In this document: piece after piece, positions 25,004-34,681 of the stretch
Position numbering within the stretch: position 1 is the stretch's first letter
How the letters are laid out: the number at the start of each line of letters is the position of its first letter
NCBI GenBank assembly: GCA_938050045.1
Contig: CALLJS010000009.1
Coordinates: 1 to 54,045 of the forward strand
DNA length: 54,045 nt
Reading direction: 5' to 3'
Origin: an uncultured Sphingomonadaceae bacterium
Lineage (GTDB): Bacteria; Pseudomonadota; Alphaproteobacteria; Sphingomonadales; Sphingomonadaceae
Translations under genes and position numbers: made by a program
Notes under the pieces: model-generated
Database searches by the model: none
Seen by the model: only the letters and a program-made list of their open reading frames with translations
What the model was told of the DNA's origin: nothing

Positions 25004-26218
25004 ATGCGCTCAGAATTTTTCTTTACCTCTGAATCAGTATCAGAAGGCCATCCCGATAAAGTATCCGACCAAATTAGCGATGCGATTGTTGATCTATTTT
25101 TATCAAAAGATCCAGAAGCGCGCGTGGCCTGTGAAACCCTCACCACCACCGACCGCGTTGTTATTGCAGGCGAAGTGCGCGGCAATGCTATGATCGACAC
25201 CGATGGTAATTGGGCCGATGGCGCATTAGCAGAAATTGAAAAGACAGCGCGTCAAGTGGTCAAAGATATTGGCTATGAGCAAGAGGGTTTCCACTGGGAA
25301 ACGCTCAGTTTTGAAAACCATCTTCACCCACAATCTGCGCATATCGCCCAAGGCGTCGATGCTGGTGACAATAAAGATGAGGGCGCAGGCGACCAAGGCA
25401 TTATGTTTGGCTATGCCAGCGATGAAACGCCAGATTTAATGCCCGCCACTTTGCAATATTCGCACCAAATTTTGCGCCAAATGGCCGAAGACCGTCACAG
25501 CGGCAAAGCATCATTTTTAGAACCAGATAGCAAAAGCCAAGTCACATTGCGCTATGTTGATGGCGTACCCGTCGAAGCAACCGCATTGGTCGTTTCCACG
25601 CAACATGCACCAGGCTATTATAAAGATAGCGATAATCCTGCGCTATACAGCGAATTGCGCGATTATGTTATCGGCGTGTTTAATGATGTCCTGCCCAGAG
25701 GTTTTATTACCGATAATACCGCCATTCACGTCAACCCAACGGGCCGTTTTGAAATTGGTGGCCCCGATGGCGATGCAGGCCTTACTGGCCGTAAAATCAT
25801 TGTGGATACATATGGCGGCGCATCGCCGCACGGCGGTGGGGCATTTAGCGGTAAAGATCCGACCAAAGTTGACCGCTCTGCAGCCTATATCACGCGCTAT
25901 TTAGCAAAAAATATCGTAGCCGCTGGCTTAGCAAAACGATGCGCTATTCAGCTTTCTTATGCCATCGGCGTGGCCGAACCATTGTCCATTCACGTTGATT
26001 TGCATGGCACAGGAACGGTTGATGAAGCTAAGCTAGAAGCTATATTGCCTGAATTGGTAAAATTAACCCCGCGCGGTATCAGAACCCATTTGGGCCTCAA
26101 CAAACCCATTTATCGCCCAAGCGCAGCCTATGGTCACTTTGGCCGTCAAGCCGATGGTGATTATTTTGGTTGGGAAAAAACCGATTTGGTGGACGCCTTA
26201 AAAGCGGCGGTTGCCTGA
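25004..26218 (+). CDS. metK: S-adenosylmethionine synthase
   Basis: Makes S-adenosylmethionine from Met and ATP. The 404 residues include the N-terminal [20 protein letters not shown], the ATP-binding [13 protein letters not shown], and [19 protein letters not shown]. The length is slightly above the usual 380-390, as in other sphingomonads. The ATG is preceded by AAGGG. Only 56 bases separate it from lnt and they show a small hairpin at 24955-24969 but nothing I recognise as a SAM riboswitch. A strong terminator follows. Confidence 0.97.
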   Translation: MRSEFFFTSESVSEGHPDKVSDQISDAIVDLFLSKDPEARVACETLTTTDRVVIAGEVRGNAMIDTDGNWADGALAEIEKTARQVVKDIGYEQEGFHWETLSFENHLHPQSAHIAQGVDAGDNKDEGAGDQGIMFGYASDETPDLMPATLQYSHQILRQMAEDRHSGKASFLEPDSKSQVTLRYVDGVPVEATALVVSTQHAPGYYKDSDNPALYSELRDYVIGVFNDVLPRGFITDNTAIHVNPTGRFEIGGPDGDAGLTGRKIIVDTYGGASPHGGGAFSGKDPTKVDRSAAYITRYLAKNIVAAGLAKRCAIQLSYAIGVAEPLSIHVDLHGTGTVDEAKLEAILPELVKLTPRGIRTHLGLNKPIYRPSAAYGHFGRQADGDYFGWEKTDLVDALKAAVA

Positions 26219-26227
26219 TGATACTAT

Positions 26228-26261
26228 AAGGGGTTAGAATTTTCTCTAACCCCTTTTTTTT
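26228..26261 (+). terminator. Rho-independent terminator after metK
   Basis: An 11-bp stem rich in GC (AGGGGTTAGA with its complement) around a short AT loop, followed by eight T residues. It lies nine bases after the metK stop codon and before the trmB start. Confidence 0.92.
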
Positions 26262-26289
26262 GCGCATAAGAAATGCAGGATATTGGTTT

Positions 26290-27069
26290 ATGACAGTGCC
26301 GCACTATGACAAAAAACACCCTCTTTATGCCAAAAATAAGAGCAATCTGACAGGATTAGCTGCACATCAAGGCGATGGCGATAAACCGCACGACCCCGCT
26401 ACTATCCGCCAGCTTTATGGCCGCCGCCAAGGGCATAAATTGCGGCCGCAGCAAATAGGCTTGGTCGAGGAATTATTACCGCAAATCTCTATATCCGAAA
26501 CAGGGCCGCTCACGGCAGAAAATCTATTTGGAACAGCACGGCCATTGCACTTTGAAATTGGCTTTGGTGCGGGTGAGCATTTGGCCGATCGCGCCGATAT
26601 GCTGCCCGATCATGGCTTTATCGGGTGCGAGCCGTTCCTCAATGGCATGGTCAGTGCCTTGCAGCATATTCGCGATAGAAACCTGCCCAATATCCGCCTG
26701 CACATGGGCCACGCGCTTGATGCTCTAGAGCGTGTCCCCGATGGCAGCTTAAGCTTTGTCTATTTACTGCATCCTGATCCTTGGCCCAAATCGCGCCATG
26801 TGAAACGCCGCATCATGAATGATGGACCCGTTGATTTAATCGCAGCTAAGCTAAAGTCTGGCGGTGAATTTCGGTTTGGCACCGATCATCCTATTTATGT
26901 GCGCCATGCGATGATGGTCATGCAGCGGCACTTTGATCAATTTAACTGGCTATGCGATAGCGCGATTAATTTCCAAAAACGCCCCGGCGGCTGGCCCGAA
27001 ACACGTTATGAAAATAAAGCGCGGCGCCAAGGCCATGAAGTTTGGTATTTCCGTTATCAAAAGAAATAA
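26290..27069 (+). CDS. trmB: tRNA (guanine-N7-)-methyltransferase
   Basis: Methylates G46 of tRNA using S-adenosylmethionine. The 259-residue protein has the SAM-binding FEIGFGAGEHLADRADM and the TrmB hallmark LLHPDPWPKSRHVKRR. The ATG at 26290 is chosen with AGGA nine bases before it; the frame also opens at a TTG at 26260, inside the metK terminator, which is unlikely. The N-terminal basic extension (PHYDKKHPLYAKNKSN) is usual in alphaproteobacteria, where trmB commonly follows metK. The stop codon is six bases from the end of the converging DUF2200 gene. Confidence 0.95.
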   Translation: MTVPHYDKKHPLYAKNKSNLTGLAAHQGDGDKPHDPATIRQLYGRRQGHKLRPQQIGLVEELLPQISISETGPLTAENLFGTARPLHFEIGFGAGEHLADRADMLPDHGFIGCEPFLNGMVSALQHIRDRNLPNIRLHMGHALDALERVPDGSLSFVYLLHPDPWPKSRHVKRRIMNDGPVDLIAAKLKSGGEFRFGTDHPIYVRHAMMVMQRHFDQFNWLCDSAINFQKRPGGWPETRYENKARRQGHEVWYFRYQKK

Positions 27070-27075
27070 GCACGC

Positions 27076-27426
27076 TTATTTGCGCACTATATTTTCAAAT
27101 TTTTTGCCTCTGCTAAGTTCATCAATCAGCTTATCCATCCAGCGTATTTTTTGCGTCAGCGGATCTTCGATATCCTCTACCCTATGGCCGCAAACCACGC
27201 CCTTTATCAAATGCGCATTTTGATTTATCTGCGGTGCTTGCGCAAAGAAAGTCTCCAAATCAGCATGGCCATTGATATGATTTTCTAGACCCGCATCATC
27301 ATAGCCTGTGAGCCATTTGATAATCGTATCAAGCTGTTCTGTGCTGCCCGATTTCTTTTCAACTTTATTGACATAGAGCGGATAAATATCTGCAAATTTA
27401 TATTCACCAATAGCTTTGCGCGGCAT
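27076..27426 (-). CDS. DUF2200 family protein
   Basis: A 116-residue protein of the DUF2200 family, with FADIYPLYVNKVEKKS, IIKWLTGYD, HLIKGVVCGHRVEDIEDP and MDKLIDELSRGK, all typical. Family members are small cytosolic proteins of unknown function, frequently near genes for stress or resistance. An AAAAGGAGAG ribosome binding site lies four bases ahead of the ATG and is itself duplicated 20 bases upstream. The gene converges on trmB. Confidence 0.85.
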   Translation of the reverse strand: MPRKAIGEYKFADIYPLYVNKVEKKSGSTEQLDTIIKWLTGYDDAGLENHINGHADLETFFAQAPQINQNAHLIKGVVCGHRVEDIEDPLTQKIRWMDKLIDELSRGKKFENIVRK

Positions 27427-27430
27427 CGCC

Positions 27431-27470
27431 CTCTCCTTTTCGGTCGGAGCCTCTCCTTTTGGGTCGGAGA
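27431..27470 (-). repeat. Tandem 20-bp repeat that duplicates a ribosome binding site
   Basis: Two 20-base units (27431-27450 and 27451-27470) agree at 18 of 20 positions. On the minus strand each contains AAAAGGAGAG; the inner copy is correctly placed before the DUF2200 start codon. Confidence 0.8.
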
Positions 27471-27519
27471 TAGCATGAATATATTTAATTGTCAGCTTAC
27501 CCTATAATCGCCGCTATAG

Positions 27520-28065
27520 TCAAAAATCATTTTCGACTTTTTCAACCCATTCGGGGAAGAATGAAGGGGCGCGTTTTGACCAACCCGCGGCAGTAGCGGC
27601 GGCTTCGCTGATGGATTGCAATAATTTTTTGCGTTCTTTCGGATCAAGCTGCGGCAGCGATGCCGTTGCGCAAAATATCGCAGGCAGCCAAGGGCGCACA
27701 TGCGCGCCCAATAAACGTTCATACAAAAAACGATAGGCGGCAAAACAGTCAAGCTTACCCTGTAAAATGTCAAATGATGAAATCGCCATCAATTGCGCGA
27801 AAAAAATTTCATTACCCGCAATATCATCATGGTTTGGAATATGGCTGCGCAACGCATCAAGCTTGGCATATTTTTTCTGCTGCAGCTTCATCGCTTTAAT
27901 CTCATCATTATTGCGCGACCAAAGCGCTATTGCATCGTCGCGGCCATAGGCAATATCCAACGCCATACGAATATAGCGTTGCGCTTTGGAAGAGAAATTT
28001 GCAAATTCCTTGATTTCAGTCAGTGTCAACGTGCCCGAAACGCTCTGCTTTACATGTTCGCCCAT
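27520..28065 (-). CDS. Unrecognised helical cytosolic protein
   Basis: A 181-residue protein if started at ATG 28065, which has AGGGAA eight bases before it; another in-frame ATG at 28101 lacks a ribosome binding site. It is mostly alpha-helical with no signal peptide or membrane segment. LYERLLGAHVRPWLPAIFC and SKRAPSFFPEWVEKVENDF are the most distinctive parts. I do not recognise a family. It is in the same direction as the DUF2200 gene but separated by 93 bases, and lies back to back with the histidine kinase gene. Confidence 0.7.
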   Translation of the reverse strand: MGEHVKQSVSGTLTLTEIKEFANFSSKAQRYIRMALDIAYGRDDAIALWSRNNDEIKAMKLQQKKYAKLDALRSHIPNHDDIAGNEIFFAQLMAISSFDILQGKLDCFAAYRFLYERLLGAHVRPWLPAIFCATASLPQLDPKERKKLLQSISEAAATAAGWSKRAPSFFPEWVEKVENDF

Positions 28066-28269
28066 AATATATTCCCTAAATTTCAAGGGCAATTTGCGCA
28101 AATATGGTTATTTTTTGGTTAATATGTGTAAATTATCTGCTCTTCGAATGCTTTTGGGCCAATTTTCGATTAAAGCTTCGACCAATGATAAGGGCCATTC
28201 GACCAACATGGGGTCTAAAGATGGTCATGGGCCGATATTTTGCTATGATGCTATTTCGAATAGGATTTT

Positions 28270-29424
28270 ATGATGATAAAATTTACGCGCGGAACAAAAC
28301 CCTTAGTCGGAGCCCAAATGGCATTGCTCTCCATTTTTGGGTTTTGGGCATTTTACGCCATCATCGTTACGCTGCGTTCGGCCGTGATGGACTTTCCATC
28401 GCAAGGCGAAATTGCTGGCCGCCGCATGATCGTGGTGGCCATGGGGATTGGCGTCACTTGGTTTTTCTATCTTTATTTACGCCTATTTGACCGCAAAGCA
28501 TTGGGCCACCGCATCGCAGCAGCCTTCATCGGTGCTATCCCTTGCGCCATCATTGTGGCGACGGCCAACCATTATATATTCAACCGATATGACCCAATTA
28601 GCATGTTCGAAGATCAAAATATCGGGCGGCAATTAGCAGAAATAAACGAAGCTTTGGGCATTACAATCTATCAACAAATGGCCGAATTTGCCGTTGCCCT
28701 CTATTTTTTCATAATCGCTTGGGCGCTCTTATTTATCGCCATTGGCTATGCGCGCGAAGTACGGGAAATAGAAAGAGCGGCAGCGCGCTTTGCCCAAACC
28801 GCGCAAAATGCTGAACTGCGATCTTTGCGCTATCAAGTGAATCCTCATTTTTTGTTCAATACGCTAAATTCGCTGAGTAGTTTGATTATCACAAACCATA
28901 ATGAACGCGCCGAAACTATGATCCAAAACCTATCGACATTTTACCGTACCAGCCTGTCCAATGATCCATTAGAGGATATTAAATTGGCCGAAGAAGTGCG
29001 TTTGCAAAAATTATATTTGGATATCGAAGCCGTGCGATATCCTAAACGGCTCATCGTCGATATAGATATTGCCAATGATTTATTGAAAATAAACGTCCCC
29101 GCCCTCATCCTGCAGCCTCTTATCGAAAATGCCATTAAACATGGTGTTTCACGCTCTAGCAAACCCGTCACAGTGCGCATTAAAGCCAAAATGATTGCGC
29201 AAAAACTGTATATTAGCGTCACCGATGATGGCGAATATTTTCCTGACATCCAAGATAGCAGCAATGGTATAGGCTTGGCCAATGTGCGCGATCGTCTGGA
29301 AACACGCTTTGGTAATGAAGCCTCTCTAAGCTGTAAAACCATCGCCGATGGCGGTTATGAAGCGATTATCACTATGCCGATAAAACATGATATACGCATG
29401 CAAGAGGAATTAACAATTGCTTAG
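28270..29424 (+). CDS. LytS-type sensor histidine kinase
   Basis: Inner-membrane sensor of the His_kinase (LytS/YehU) family, 384 residues. Four hydrophobic segments fill the first 165 residues with no recognised extracellular domain. A linker leads to the phosphoacceptor His in YQVNPHFLFNTLNSLSSLI (about 197), the N-box PLIENAIKHG (about 285) and a G-box GIGLANVRDRLE. It overlaps the LytTR response regulator gene by eight bases, so the two form one operon and a cognate pair. The signal is unknown; short sensors of this sort often sense membrane state or partner proteins. Confidence 0.92.
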   Translation: MMIKFTRGTKPLVGAQMALLSIFGFWAFYAIIVTLRSAVMDFPSQGEIAGRRMIVVAMGIGVTWFFYLYLRLFDRKALGHRIAAAFIGAIPCAIIVATANHYIFNRYDPISMFEDQNIGRQLAEINEALGITIYQQMAEFAVALYFFIIAWALLFIAIGYAREVREIERAAARFAQTAQNAELRSLRYQVNPHFLFNTLNSLSSLIITNHNERAETMIQNLSTFYRTSLSNDPLEDIKLAEEVRLQKLYLDIEAVRYPKRLIVDIDIANDLLKINVPALILQPLIENAIKHGVSRSSKPVTVRIKAKMIAQKLYISVTDDGEYFPDIQDSSNGIGLANVRDRLETRFGNEASLSCKTIADGGYEAIITMPIKHDIRMQEELTIA

Positions 29425-30157
29425 AGAAACGCAAAAATTACGCACAATTATCGTTGATGATGAACCGCTCGCCATTGAACGTCTGCAAATTTTATGCGCT
29501 CAAATAGAGGGTTTAGATTTGATTGGTACGGCCGCCGATGGCGCATCTGCCTTGCGATTAAGCGAGAGCCTAAAGCCTGATTTAATCTTGCTCGATATTA
29601 CTATGCCGATTATGGATGGCATAGAAACGGCAAAATCATTATCAAAATTACCCAATCGACCATCGGTAATATTTATCACCGCTTTTGATAATTTCGCGCT
29701 CGAAGCATTTGATTTAGACGTCGTGGATTATGTCTTAAAACCCGTTGCTATGGATCGGTTAAAACGGGCTATTACTCGGGTGATTGAGAGCCGCGATTAT
29801 AGCGAAAAACCCCCAAACTCCTCTGATTATGCCCAAGAATTTTGGGTGTCGCATCGCAACGAATTAATCCGCATCGCCGCGCTAGATATTGACCATATAG
29901 AGGCAGAGCGCGATTATATGCGGCTGCATATTGGCGAACGAAGCTATTTACTGCATCAAACGATCAGCTCGCTCGAAGAGAGATTAGACCCCGCTATGTT
30001 CCAACGTATTCACCGTTCGCATATTTTGCGCAAAGATACGATAGCAGGGCTGCGCCACGAAGGCGGCGGTGTTTGGCATATTTTACTTCGCAATGGAGAG
30101 AGCCTGCGCATTGGCCGTAAATATTTAGCCGATGTCAAAAATCTCGCTGGCAAATAA
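29417..30157 (+). CDS. LytTR-type response regulator
   Basis: A 246-residue DNA-binding response regulator. The receiver domain (about 10-125) shows VDDEPLAI, the phosphoacceptor Asp in DLILLDITMPIMDG, and FVITAFDNF-like VIFITAFDNFALEAFD. The LytTR DNA-binding domain (about 140-244) shows ELIRIAALDIDHIEAERDYM and IHRSHILRK. The start must be the TTG at 29417, as no ATG lies before the receiver domain; GAGGAA stands eight bases upstream. The TTG overlaps the kinase stop, so less regulator may be made than from an ATG. Partner of the kinase upstream. Confidence 0.92.
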   Translation: MLRETQKLRTIIVDDEPLAIERLQILCAQIEGLDLIGTAADGASALRLSESLKPDLILLDITMPIMDGIETAKSLSKLPNRPSVIFITAFDNFALEAFDLDVVDYVLKPVAMDRLKRAITRVIESRDYSEKPPNSSDYAQEFWVSHRNELIRIAALDIDHIEAERDYMRLHIGERSYLLHQTISSLEERLDPAMFQRIHRSHILRKDTIAGLRHEGGGVWHILLRNGESLRIGRKYLADVKNLAGK

Positions 30158-30216
30158 TAATCCGATATATGATTATAGAAATATTATGATCCAGCGGCCC
30201 AATTTTAAGCAAAATA

Positions 30217-30237
30217 ATAGCCCGATATACGGGCTAT
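30217..30237 (-). terminator. Terminator of the UrcA-family gene
   Basis: A perfect 8-bp stem (30217-30224 with 30230-30237) and 5-base loop, followed on the minus strand by TATTTT. It lies between the converging response-regulator and UrcA genes and may serve both directions weakly. Confidence 0.65.
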
Positions 30238-30263
30238 CATCATCGGTAATATAAATTTAGCCG

Positions 30264-30659
30264 TTAATTTCCTACTATAAAAATACGATTATTGGCTAAT
30301 TTAATCTGCATTTTATGGTGCGCGACAAGTTGTTCCATTTGGCGATATGCTTTTTTCATCGCTTTAGTTTGGCATTGCCGAGCAAAGTTGCGGTCACTTA
30401 GAGTGCGCGCCTGATTACCATTACAGACTTTTTTGACGGCAGAATTGATGCGCCTTGCTAGCTTTATTTGATCCCGTTTATTGGCCAAATTCAAATCTTG
30501 ATAATATACTTTGATCGTCGGTGCGCTATCATAAGGGGCGGCGATCGCACTTTGTGAGAGTAATGCTGCGGGCAAAGCGGCAACCATCAATAATTTTGAT
30601 ATGCTATTGTGCATTTTATCATTTTGCGATTGGGGAGTTTTTGTATGGGGGCTAGACAT
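30264..30659 (-). CDS. UrcA family exported protein
   Basis: A 131-residue protein of the UrcA family, secreted proteins of unknown function common in sphingomonads and Caulobacter. After a charged start and a signal segment ending SAIAA come the hallmarks KVYYQDLNLANKRDQIKLAR, RRINSAVKKVC and NFARQC. The two Cys probably form a disulphide. I use ATG 30659 because AAAGGAAG precedes it; ATG 30617, just before the signal peptide, is also possible. The long frame up to 30866 has no coding support. Confidence 0.82.
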   Translation of the reverse strand: MSSPHTKTPQSQNDKMHNSISKLLMVAALPAALLSQSAIAAPYDSAPTIKVYYQDLNLANKRDQIKLARRINSAVKKVCNGNQARTLSDRNFARQCQTKAMKKAYRQMEQLVAHHKMQIKLANNRIFIVGN

Positions 30660-30912
30660 AGTGTCTTCCTTTGTTAGATGTGAAACCAAAAAAGAGAGTT
30701 TTTGGGTATAAAAATGCAGGAGGAATAAATTTCTAATTTGGGGAAAAGAGGAATATCCCGTCCTGCCATTATTATTTAGCAAGACAGCACAGCATATGGC
30801 ACAATGGGTCGATGAAAAGCCATTATCATCGTTATTACGACAAGCGTGTCGACCAATAAACGACAACTGTAGACAAAGTGTGATATAGTTACATGGCGTA
30901 ACTAAAGAATAT

Positions 30913-31686
30913 TCAAATCAGCCCGGCCAATGGCGAAGAAGGGTCTGCATATTGCCGACGCCCCATTCTGCCCGCCAAATAAGCCGCCCGCCCTGATTGT
31001 ACGGCCAATTTCATAGCACCCGCCATCATCACAGGGTCTTTGGCCTCTGCAATAGCGGTATTCATCAACACGCCATCGCATCCCAGTTCCATCGCAACGC
31101 TGGCATCGCTGGCTGTGCCAACGCCTGCATCGACCAAAACTGGCACTTTGGCGCCTTCGACAATCAAACGAATCATCACTTTATTTTGCAAACCAAGGCC
31201 GCTGCCAATAGGCGCGCCAAGCGGCATGATAGCAACCGCCCCTGCATCCTCTAATTGTTTGGCTGCTATCGGATCATCTGCGCAATAAACCATCGGCAAA
31301 AATCCTTCTTTGGCCAAAACCTCTGTAGCTTTTAATGTCTCGCGCATATCAGGATATAGGGTTTTTGCTTCGCCCAATACTTCGAGCTTGACCAAATCCC
31401 AACCGCCAGCCTCTCTCGCCAAACGCAAAGTCCTAATCGCCTCATCGCCAGTAAAACAACCCGCTGTATTGGGAAGATAGGTGATTTTTTTGGGATCGAT
31501 ATAATCGGTGAGCATAGGCGCATTCGGGTCGGAAACATTAACGCGGCGCACAGCAACCGTAACAATTTGCGCCCCCGATGCCTCTAAGGCTGCTGCATTT
31601 TGTTCAAAATCTTTATATTTTCCTGTGCCAACAATAAGCCGTGAATTAAACGTCCGTCCCGCGACGCTCCAACTATCCATCATCAT
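30913..31686 (-). CDS. thiG: Thiazole synthase
   Basis: Builds the thiazole ring of thiamine from deoxyxylulose 5-phosphate, dehydroglycine and ThiS-thiocarboxylate. The 257 residues carry the family's [10 protein letters not shown] start, the Schiff-base Lys in [16 protein letters not shown] (about 97), and the phosphate-binding [13 protein letters not shown] and [11 protein letters not shown] motifs. It directly follows thiS, its sulphur carrier. No TPP riboswitch is visible upstream of the pair. Start is at one of two consecutive ATG codons. Confidence 0.96.
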   Translation of the reverse strand: MMMDSWSVAGRTFNSRLIVGTGKYKDFEQNAAALEASGAQIVTVAVRRVNVSDPNAPMLTDYIDPKKITYLPNTAGCFTGDEAIRTLRLAREAGGWDLVKLEVLGEAKTLYPDMRETLKATEVLAKEGFLPMVYCADDPIAAKQLEDAGAVAIMPLGAPIGSGLGLQNKVMIRLIVEGAKVPVLVDAGVGTASDASVAMELGCDGVLMNTAIAEAKDPVMMAGAMKLAVQSGRAAYLAGRMGRRQYADPSSPLAGLI

Positions 31687-31706
31687 ATTTCCCTAAATAA
31701 ATTATA

Positions 31707-31925
31707 TCATCCACCGCCAACAAAATGAACGATTTCCAAATTATCACCATCCGCGCATTGCACATCTGCCAAAATAGAACGAGGAACAATTTCTCTATTG
31801 CGCTCAATCGCCACTTTAGCAGGATTTAATCCCAATTTCTCAACAAGCATCAATAGGCTTAATGGCCCATCAAAGCTACGATTTTCTCCATTTAACTGTA
31901 TGGAAATAAGATTAGATGCTGTCAT
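31707..31925 (-). CDS. thiS: Sulphur carrier protein ThiS
   Basis: A 72-residue ubiquitin-fold carrier that ends in the required Gly-Gly (HFVGGG, with the last Gly-Gly thiocarboxylated). The start is taken at ATG 31925; the frame runs on to 32000 but the extra residues are Cys-rich and unlike ThiS. It lies 20 bases upstream of thiG in one operon and divergent from aroQ. Confidence 0.9.
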   Translation of the reverse strand: MTASNLISIQLNGENRSFDGPLSLLMLVEKLGLNPAKVAIERNREIVPRSILADVQCADGDNLEIVHFVGGG

Positions 31926-32021
31926 AATATATGTTTGGCCTCGATTTTTCCTTGATAGCCCTATAGGAAAAGAGCAACAAGGAATGCAACAGCTAAGCAT
32001 AAACTGGTTTTAGGAGCTTTT

Positions 32022-32462
32022 ATGACAGATCAATCGGTCGTCTATGTAATCAATGGGCCGAATCTCAATATGGTAGGTATAAGAGAACCCGATATATATG
32101 GCAGCGCAACATTGGATGATATTGCCGCCGCCTTAGACGATAAAGCACAAGGCTTAAATATTACCATAGATATGCGGCAATCGAACCATGAAGGCCATTT
32201 GCTCGATTGGATTCAAGAAGCCTATGCCAATGGCGCAAAAGCGATAATTTTGAACGCTGGCGCTTTAACCCACAGCTCCATAGCTCTCTATGATGCCATA
32301 AGGGCGGTGGAGACCCCTGTAATCGAAGTGCATATTTCAAACCCGATAGCGCGCGAAGAATATCGCGCAAAAAGCTGGGTTGGTAAGGCCGCAAAAGGCA
32401 CAATATCGGGCTTTGGTGCTCATTCTTATGAACTTGCATTGGATGCAGCCAGCAAGTTTTGA
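32022..32462 (+). CDS. aroQ: Type II 3-dehydroquinate dehydratase
   Basis: Third step of the shikimate pathway. The 146 residues include NGPNLNMVGIREPDIYG (Asn and catalytic Tyr), RQSNHEGHLLDWI, ILNAGALTHSSIAL and the His of EVHISNPIAREEYR. AGGAG lies eight bases before the ATG. The aroQ-accB-accC order is widely conserved in proteobacteria; the three genes lie in one direction with an 80-base gap to accB. Confidence 0.96.
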   Translation: MTDQSVVYVINGPNLNMVGIREPDIYGSATLDDIAAALDDKAQGLNITIDMRQSNHEGHLLDWIQEAYANGAKAIILNAGALTHSSIALYDAIRAVETPVIEVHISNPIAREEYRAKSWVGKAAKGTISGFGAHSYELALDAASKF

Positions 32463-32542
32463 TTCACAAATAGCAAATAGCGACTTTACGGCACGCGCAT
32501 TGCGCCTCTATAAAGCCGCAAATAACGAAGGAGTTTCCTAAA

Positions 32543-33052
32543 GTGGCAACGAAACAATCAAAAGATTCTATGAATGTCGATACGAAATTGGTGCGCGAAT
32601 TGGCCAAATTACTCAACGACAGCGATTTAAGCGATATTGAAGTCGAGGATGGTGATCGTAAGATTAAAGTATCGCGCACCATGAGCGCGCCAATTCAGGC
32701 GGCCCCAATTCAGGCAGGCCCAATGCAAGCAGGCCCAATGCAAGCAGGCCAAGTGCCAATCCCAGAAGCCCCCACAGCAGCGCAGCAAGAAAGCGCGGCT
32801 CTGACAGAAGCTACCCATCAAAATGCCCTTAAATCGCCGATGGTCGGCACGGTCTATTTGGCCGCAGAGCCTGGCGCTGCTCCTTTCATCAGCGTTGGTC
32901 AAAAGGTCAGCGCGGGCGATACTTTATTAATCGTCGAGGCCATGAAAGTGATGAACCCTATTGTCGCTGATAAAGGCGGTACAGTATCGGCTATATTGGT
33001 CGAAGACAGCCAACCGATAGAATTTGATCAACCATTGGTGGTGATTGATTAA
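32543..33052 (+). CDS. accB: Biotin carboxyl carrier protein of acetyl-CoA carboxylase
   Basis: Carries biotin between the two half reactions of acetyl-CoA carboxylase. The 169 residues start at GTG 32543 (AAGGAG ahead). An N-terminal helical part ([20 protein letters not shown]) is followed by an Ala/Pro/Gln linker with repeated QAGPM units and a biotinyl domain with the biotinylated Lys in EAMKVMN (about 136). The linker contains two perfect 15-base repeats. It is followed by accC one base after its stop codon. Confidence 0.95.
   Translation: MATKQSKDSMNVDTKLVRELAKLLNDSDLSDIEVEDGDRKIKVSRTMSAPIQAAPIQAGPMQAGPMQAGQVPIPEAPTAAQQESAALTEATHQNALKSPMVGTVYLAAEPGAAPFISVGQKVSAGDTLLIVEAMKVMNPIVADKGGTVSAILVEDSQPIEFDQPLVVID
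32715..32744 (+). repeat. Two perfect 15-bp tandem repeats in the accB linker
   Basis: CAGGCCCAATGCAAG occurs at 32715-32729 and 32730-32744, with degenerate copies on both sides (about 32690-32750). The unit encodes five residues, so copy-number change would keep the frame and lengthen the mobile linker. Confidence 0.9.
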
Positions 33053-33053
33053 C

Positions 33054-34406
33054 ATGAATATAGAGAAAATCCTTATCGCTAATCGCGGTGAGATTGCACT
33101 GCGCATCCACCGTGCTGCTCATGAGATGGGCATCAAAACCGTAGCCGTCCATTCAACCGCCGATGCCGATGCCATGCATGTGCGCTTGGCCGATGAAGCG
33201 ATATGCATTGGCCCGCCAGCCGCGAATCAAAGCTATTTGAATATACCCGCCATTATTTCCGCAGCCGAAATCAGCCAAGCCGATGCTATTCATCCAGGCT
33301 ATGGCTTCCTGTCTGAAAATGCGCAATTCGCCGAAATAGTCGAAAGCCATAACATTAAATGGATTGGCCCCAAACCCGAACATATCCATACTATGGGCGA
33401 TAAAGTTGCGGCAAAAATCTCTGCTGGTGCCTTGGGATTACCGCTCGTTCCAGGCTCAGATGGGGCGATTGAGGATATTGAAGCGGCCAAAAAAATAGCC
33501 AATGACGTTGGCTATCCCGTTATCATTAAAGCGGCATCGGGCGGCGGTGGGCGCGGCATGAAGGTCGTCCAAAATGAAGAAGAATTAGAAAGCCAAATGC
33601 AGCAAGCTGGCAGCGAGGCCAAAGCCGCTTTTGGGGATGCGACGGTTTATTTGGAAAAATATTTGGGCAATCCGCGCCATATTGAATTTCAGATTTTCGG
33701 TGATGGCGAAGGCAATGCCATCCATCTGGGGGAGCGCGATTGCTCGCTACAACGCCGCCACCAAAAAATATTAGAAGAAGCCCCTTCGCCCGTTCTATCA
33801 ACCGATGAACGCAATCGCATGGGCGAAATTTGTTCCAAAGCAATGTCCGATATGGGGTATCGCGGTGCCGGTACGATTGAATTTCTCTATGAAAATGGAG
33901 AGTTTTATTTCATCGAAATGAATACCCGTTTGCAGGTTGAACATCCCGTCACCGAAATGATTACGGGCATTGATTTGGTGCGCGAACAAATTCGGATAGC
34001 GGCGGGCAAGCCATTGACGTTCAAGCAAGATGAGATTCAATTCAAAGGCCATGCGATTGAATGCCGCATCAATGCCGAAGACCCCGAGACTTTCATGCCA
34101 TCGCCTGGTAAAGTGTCTTGGTATCATCCGCCAGGCGGCCTCTATGTACGGGTCGATAGCGGGCTATATCATGGGTATAAAGTCCCCCCCAATTATGACA
34201 GCATGATTGCAAAATTGATTGTATATGGCCACACGCGCGAAGGATGTTTGATGCGTTTGCGCCGTGCTTTGGATGAATTTGTGATTGAGGGTATGAAAAC
34301 TACTATCCCGCTCCATCAAAAATTACTCGATAATCCCGATGTCCAAAATGGCGATTATACCATCAAATGGCTAGAAGAATGGCTAGAAGAAGAGAAATCT
34401 CTATGA
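33054..34406 (+). CDS. accC: Acetyl-CoA carboxylase, biotin carboxylase subunit
   Basis: Carboxylates the biotin of AccB using ATP and bicarbonate. At 450 residues it has the standard length. It shows [13 protein letters not shown] at the start, the ATP-grasp Gly loop [13 protein letters not shown], and [16 protein letters not shown] around the catalytic Glu and Arg. The ATG at 33054 is used; it follows the accB stop after one base, so translation is coupled. No terminator is obvious in the following 275 bases. Confidence 0.97.
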   Translation: MNIEKILIANRGEIALRIHRAAHEMGIKTVAVHSTADADAMHVRLADEAICIGPPAANQSYLNIPAIISAAEISQADAIHPGYGFLSENAQFAEIVESHNIKWIGPKPEHIHTMGDKVAAKISAGALGLPLVPGSDGAIEDIEAAKKIANDVGYPVIIKAASGGGGRGMKVVQNEEELESQMQQAGSEAKAAFGDATVYLEKYLGNPRHIEFQIFGDGEGNAIHLGERDCSLQRRHQKILEEAPSPVLSTDERNRMGEICSKAMSDMGYRGAGTIEFLYENGEFYFIEMNTRLQVEHPVTEMITGIDLVREQIRIAAGKPLTFKQDEIQFKGHAIECRINAEDPETFMPSPGKVSWYHPPGGLYVRVDSGLYHGYKVPPNYDSMIAKLIVYGHTREGCLMRLRRALDEFVIEGMKTTIPLHQKLLDNPDVQNGDYTIKWLEEWLEEEKSL

Positions 34407-34681
34407 CTATGAACCGCAGGATGGTTATACAATCTTCTGCGATCCCCCCGATGATGGCGTAGACTGGGTTGCCCAGAAATTTTAGAAACTGCCATAGCAT
34501 AGGCGCGCTTCACCTATTCGATTTCACCCATAATGCTTTATTGGGTGCATCTATTATCCGTGCCGCGCGATCATTCGATATGCTGCTTTAGAATAATAGA
34601 CCCTAGAATTAACGATGTTAAAATGGTTATACCTACTATAAATTACGTGTAAATTTGAATTTAGAGGAAGGGAAACATATT

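Noticed and set aside
28104-28490. 128-residue plus-strand frame before the histidine kinase
   Set aside because: It overlaps the kinase start deeply in another frame and has no family resemblance.
34407-34680. Short coding-like fragments after accC (for example one with QDGYTIFCDPPDDGVDW)
   Set aside because: They lack starts, sit in different frames and match no family I recognise. They may be remnants of a lost gene but cannot be supported as a feature.
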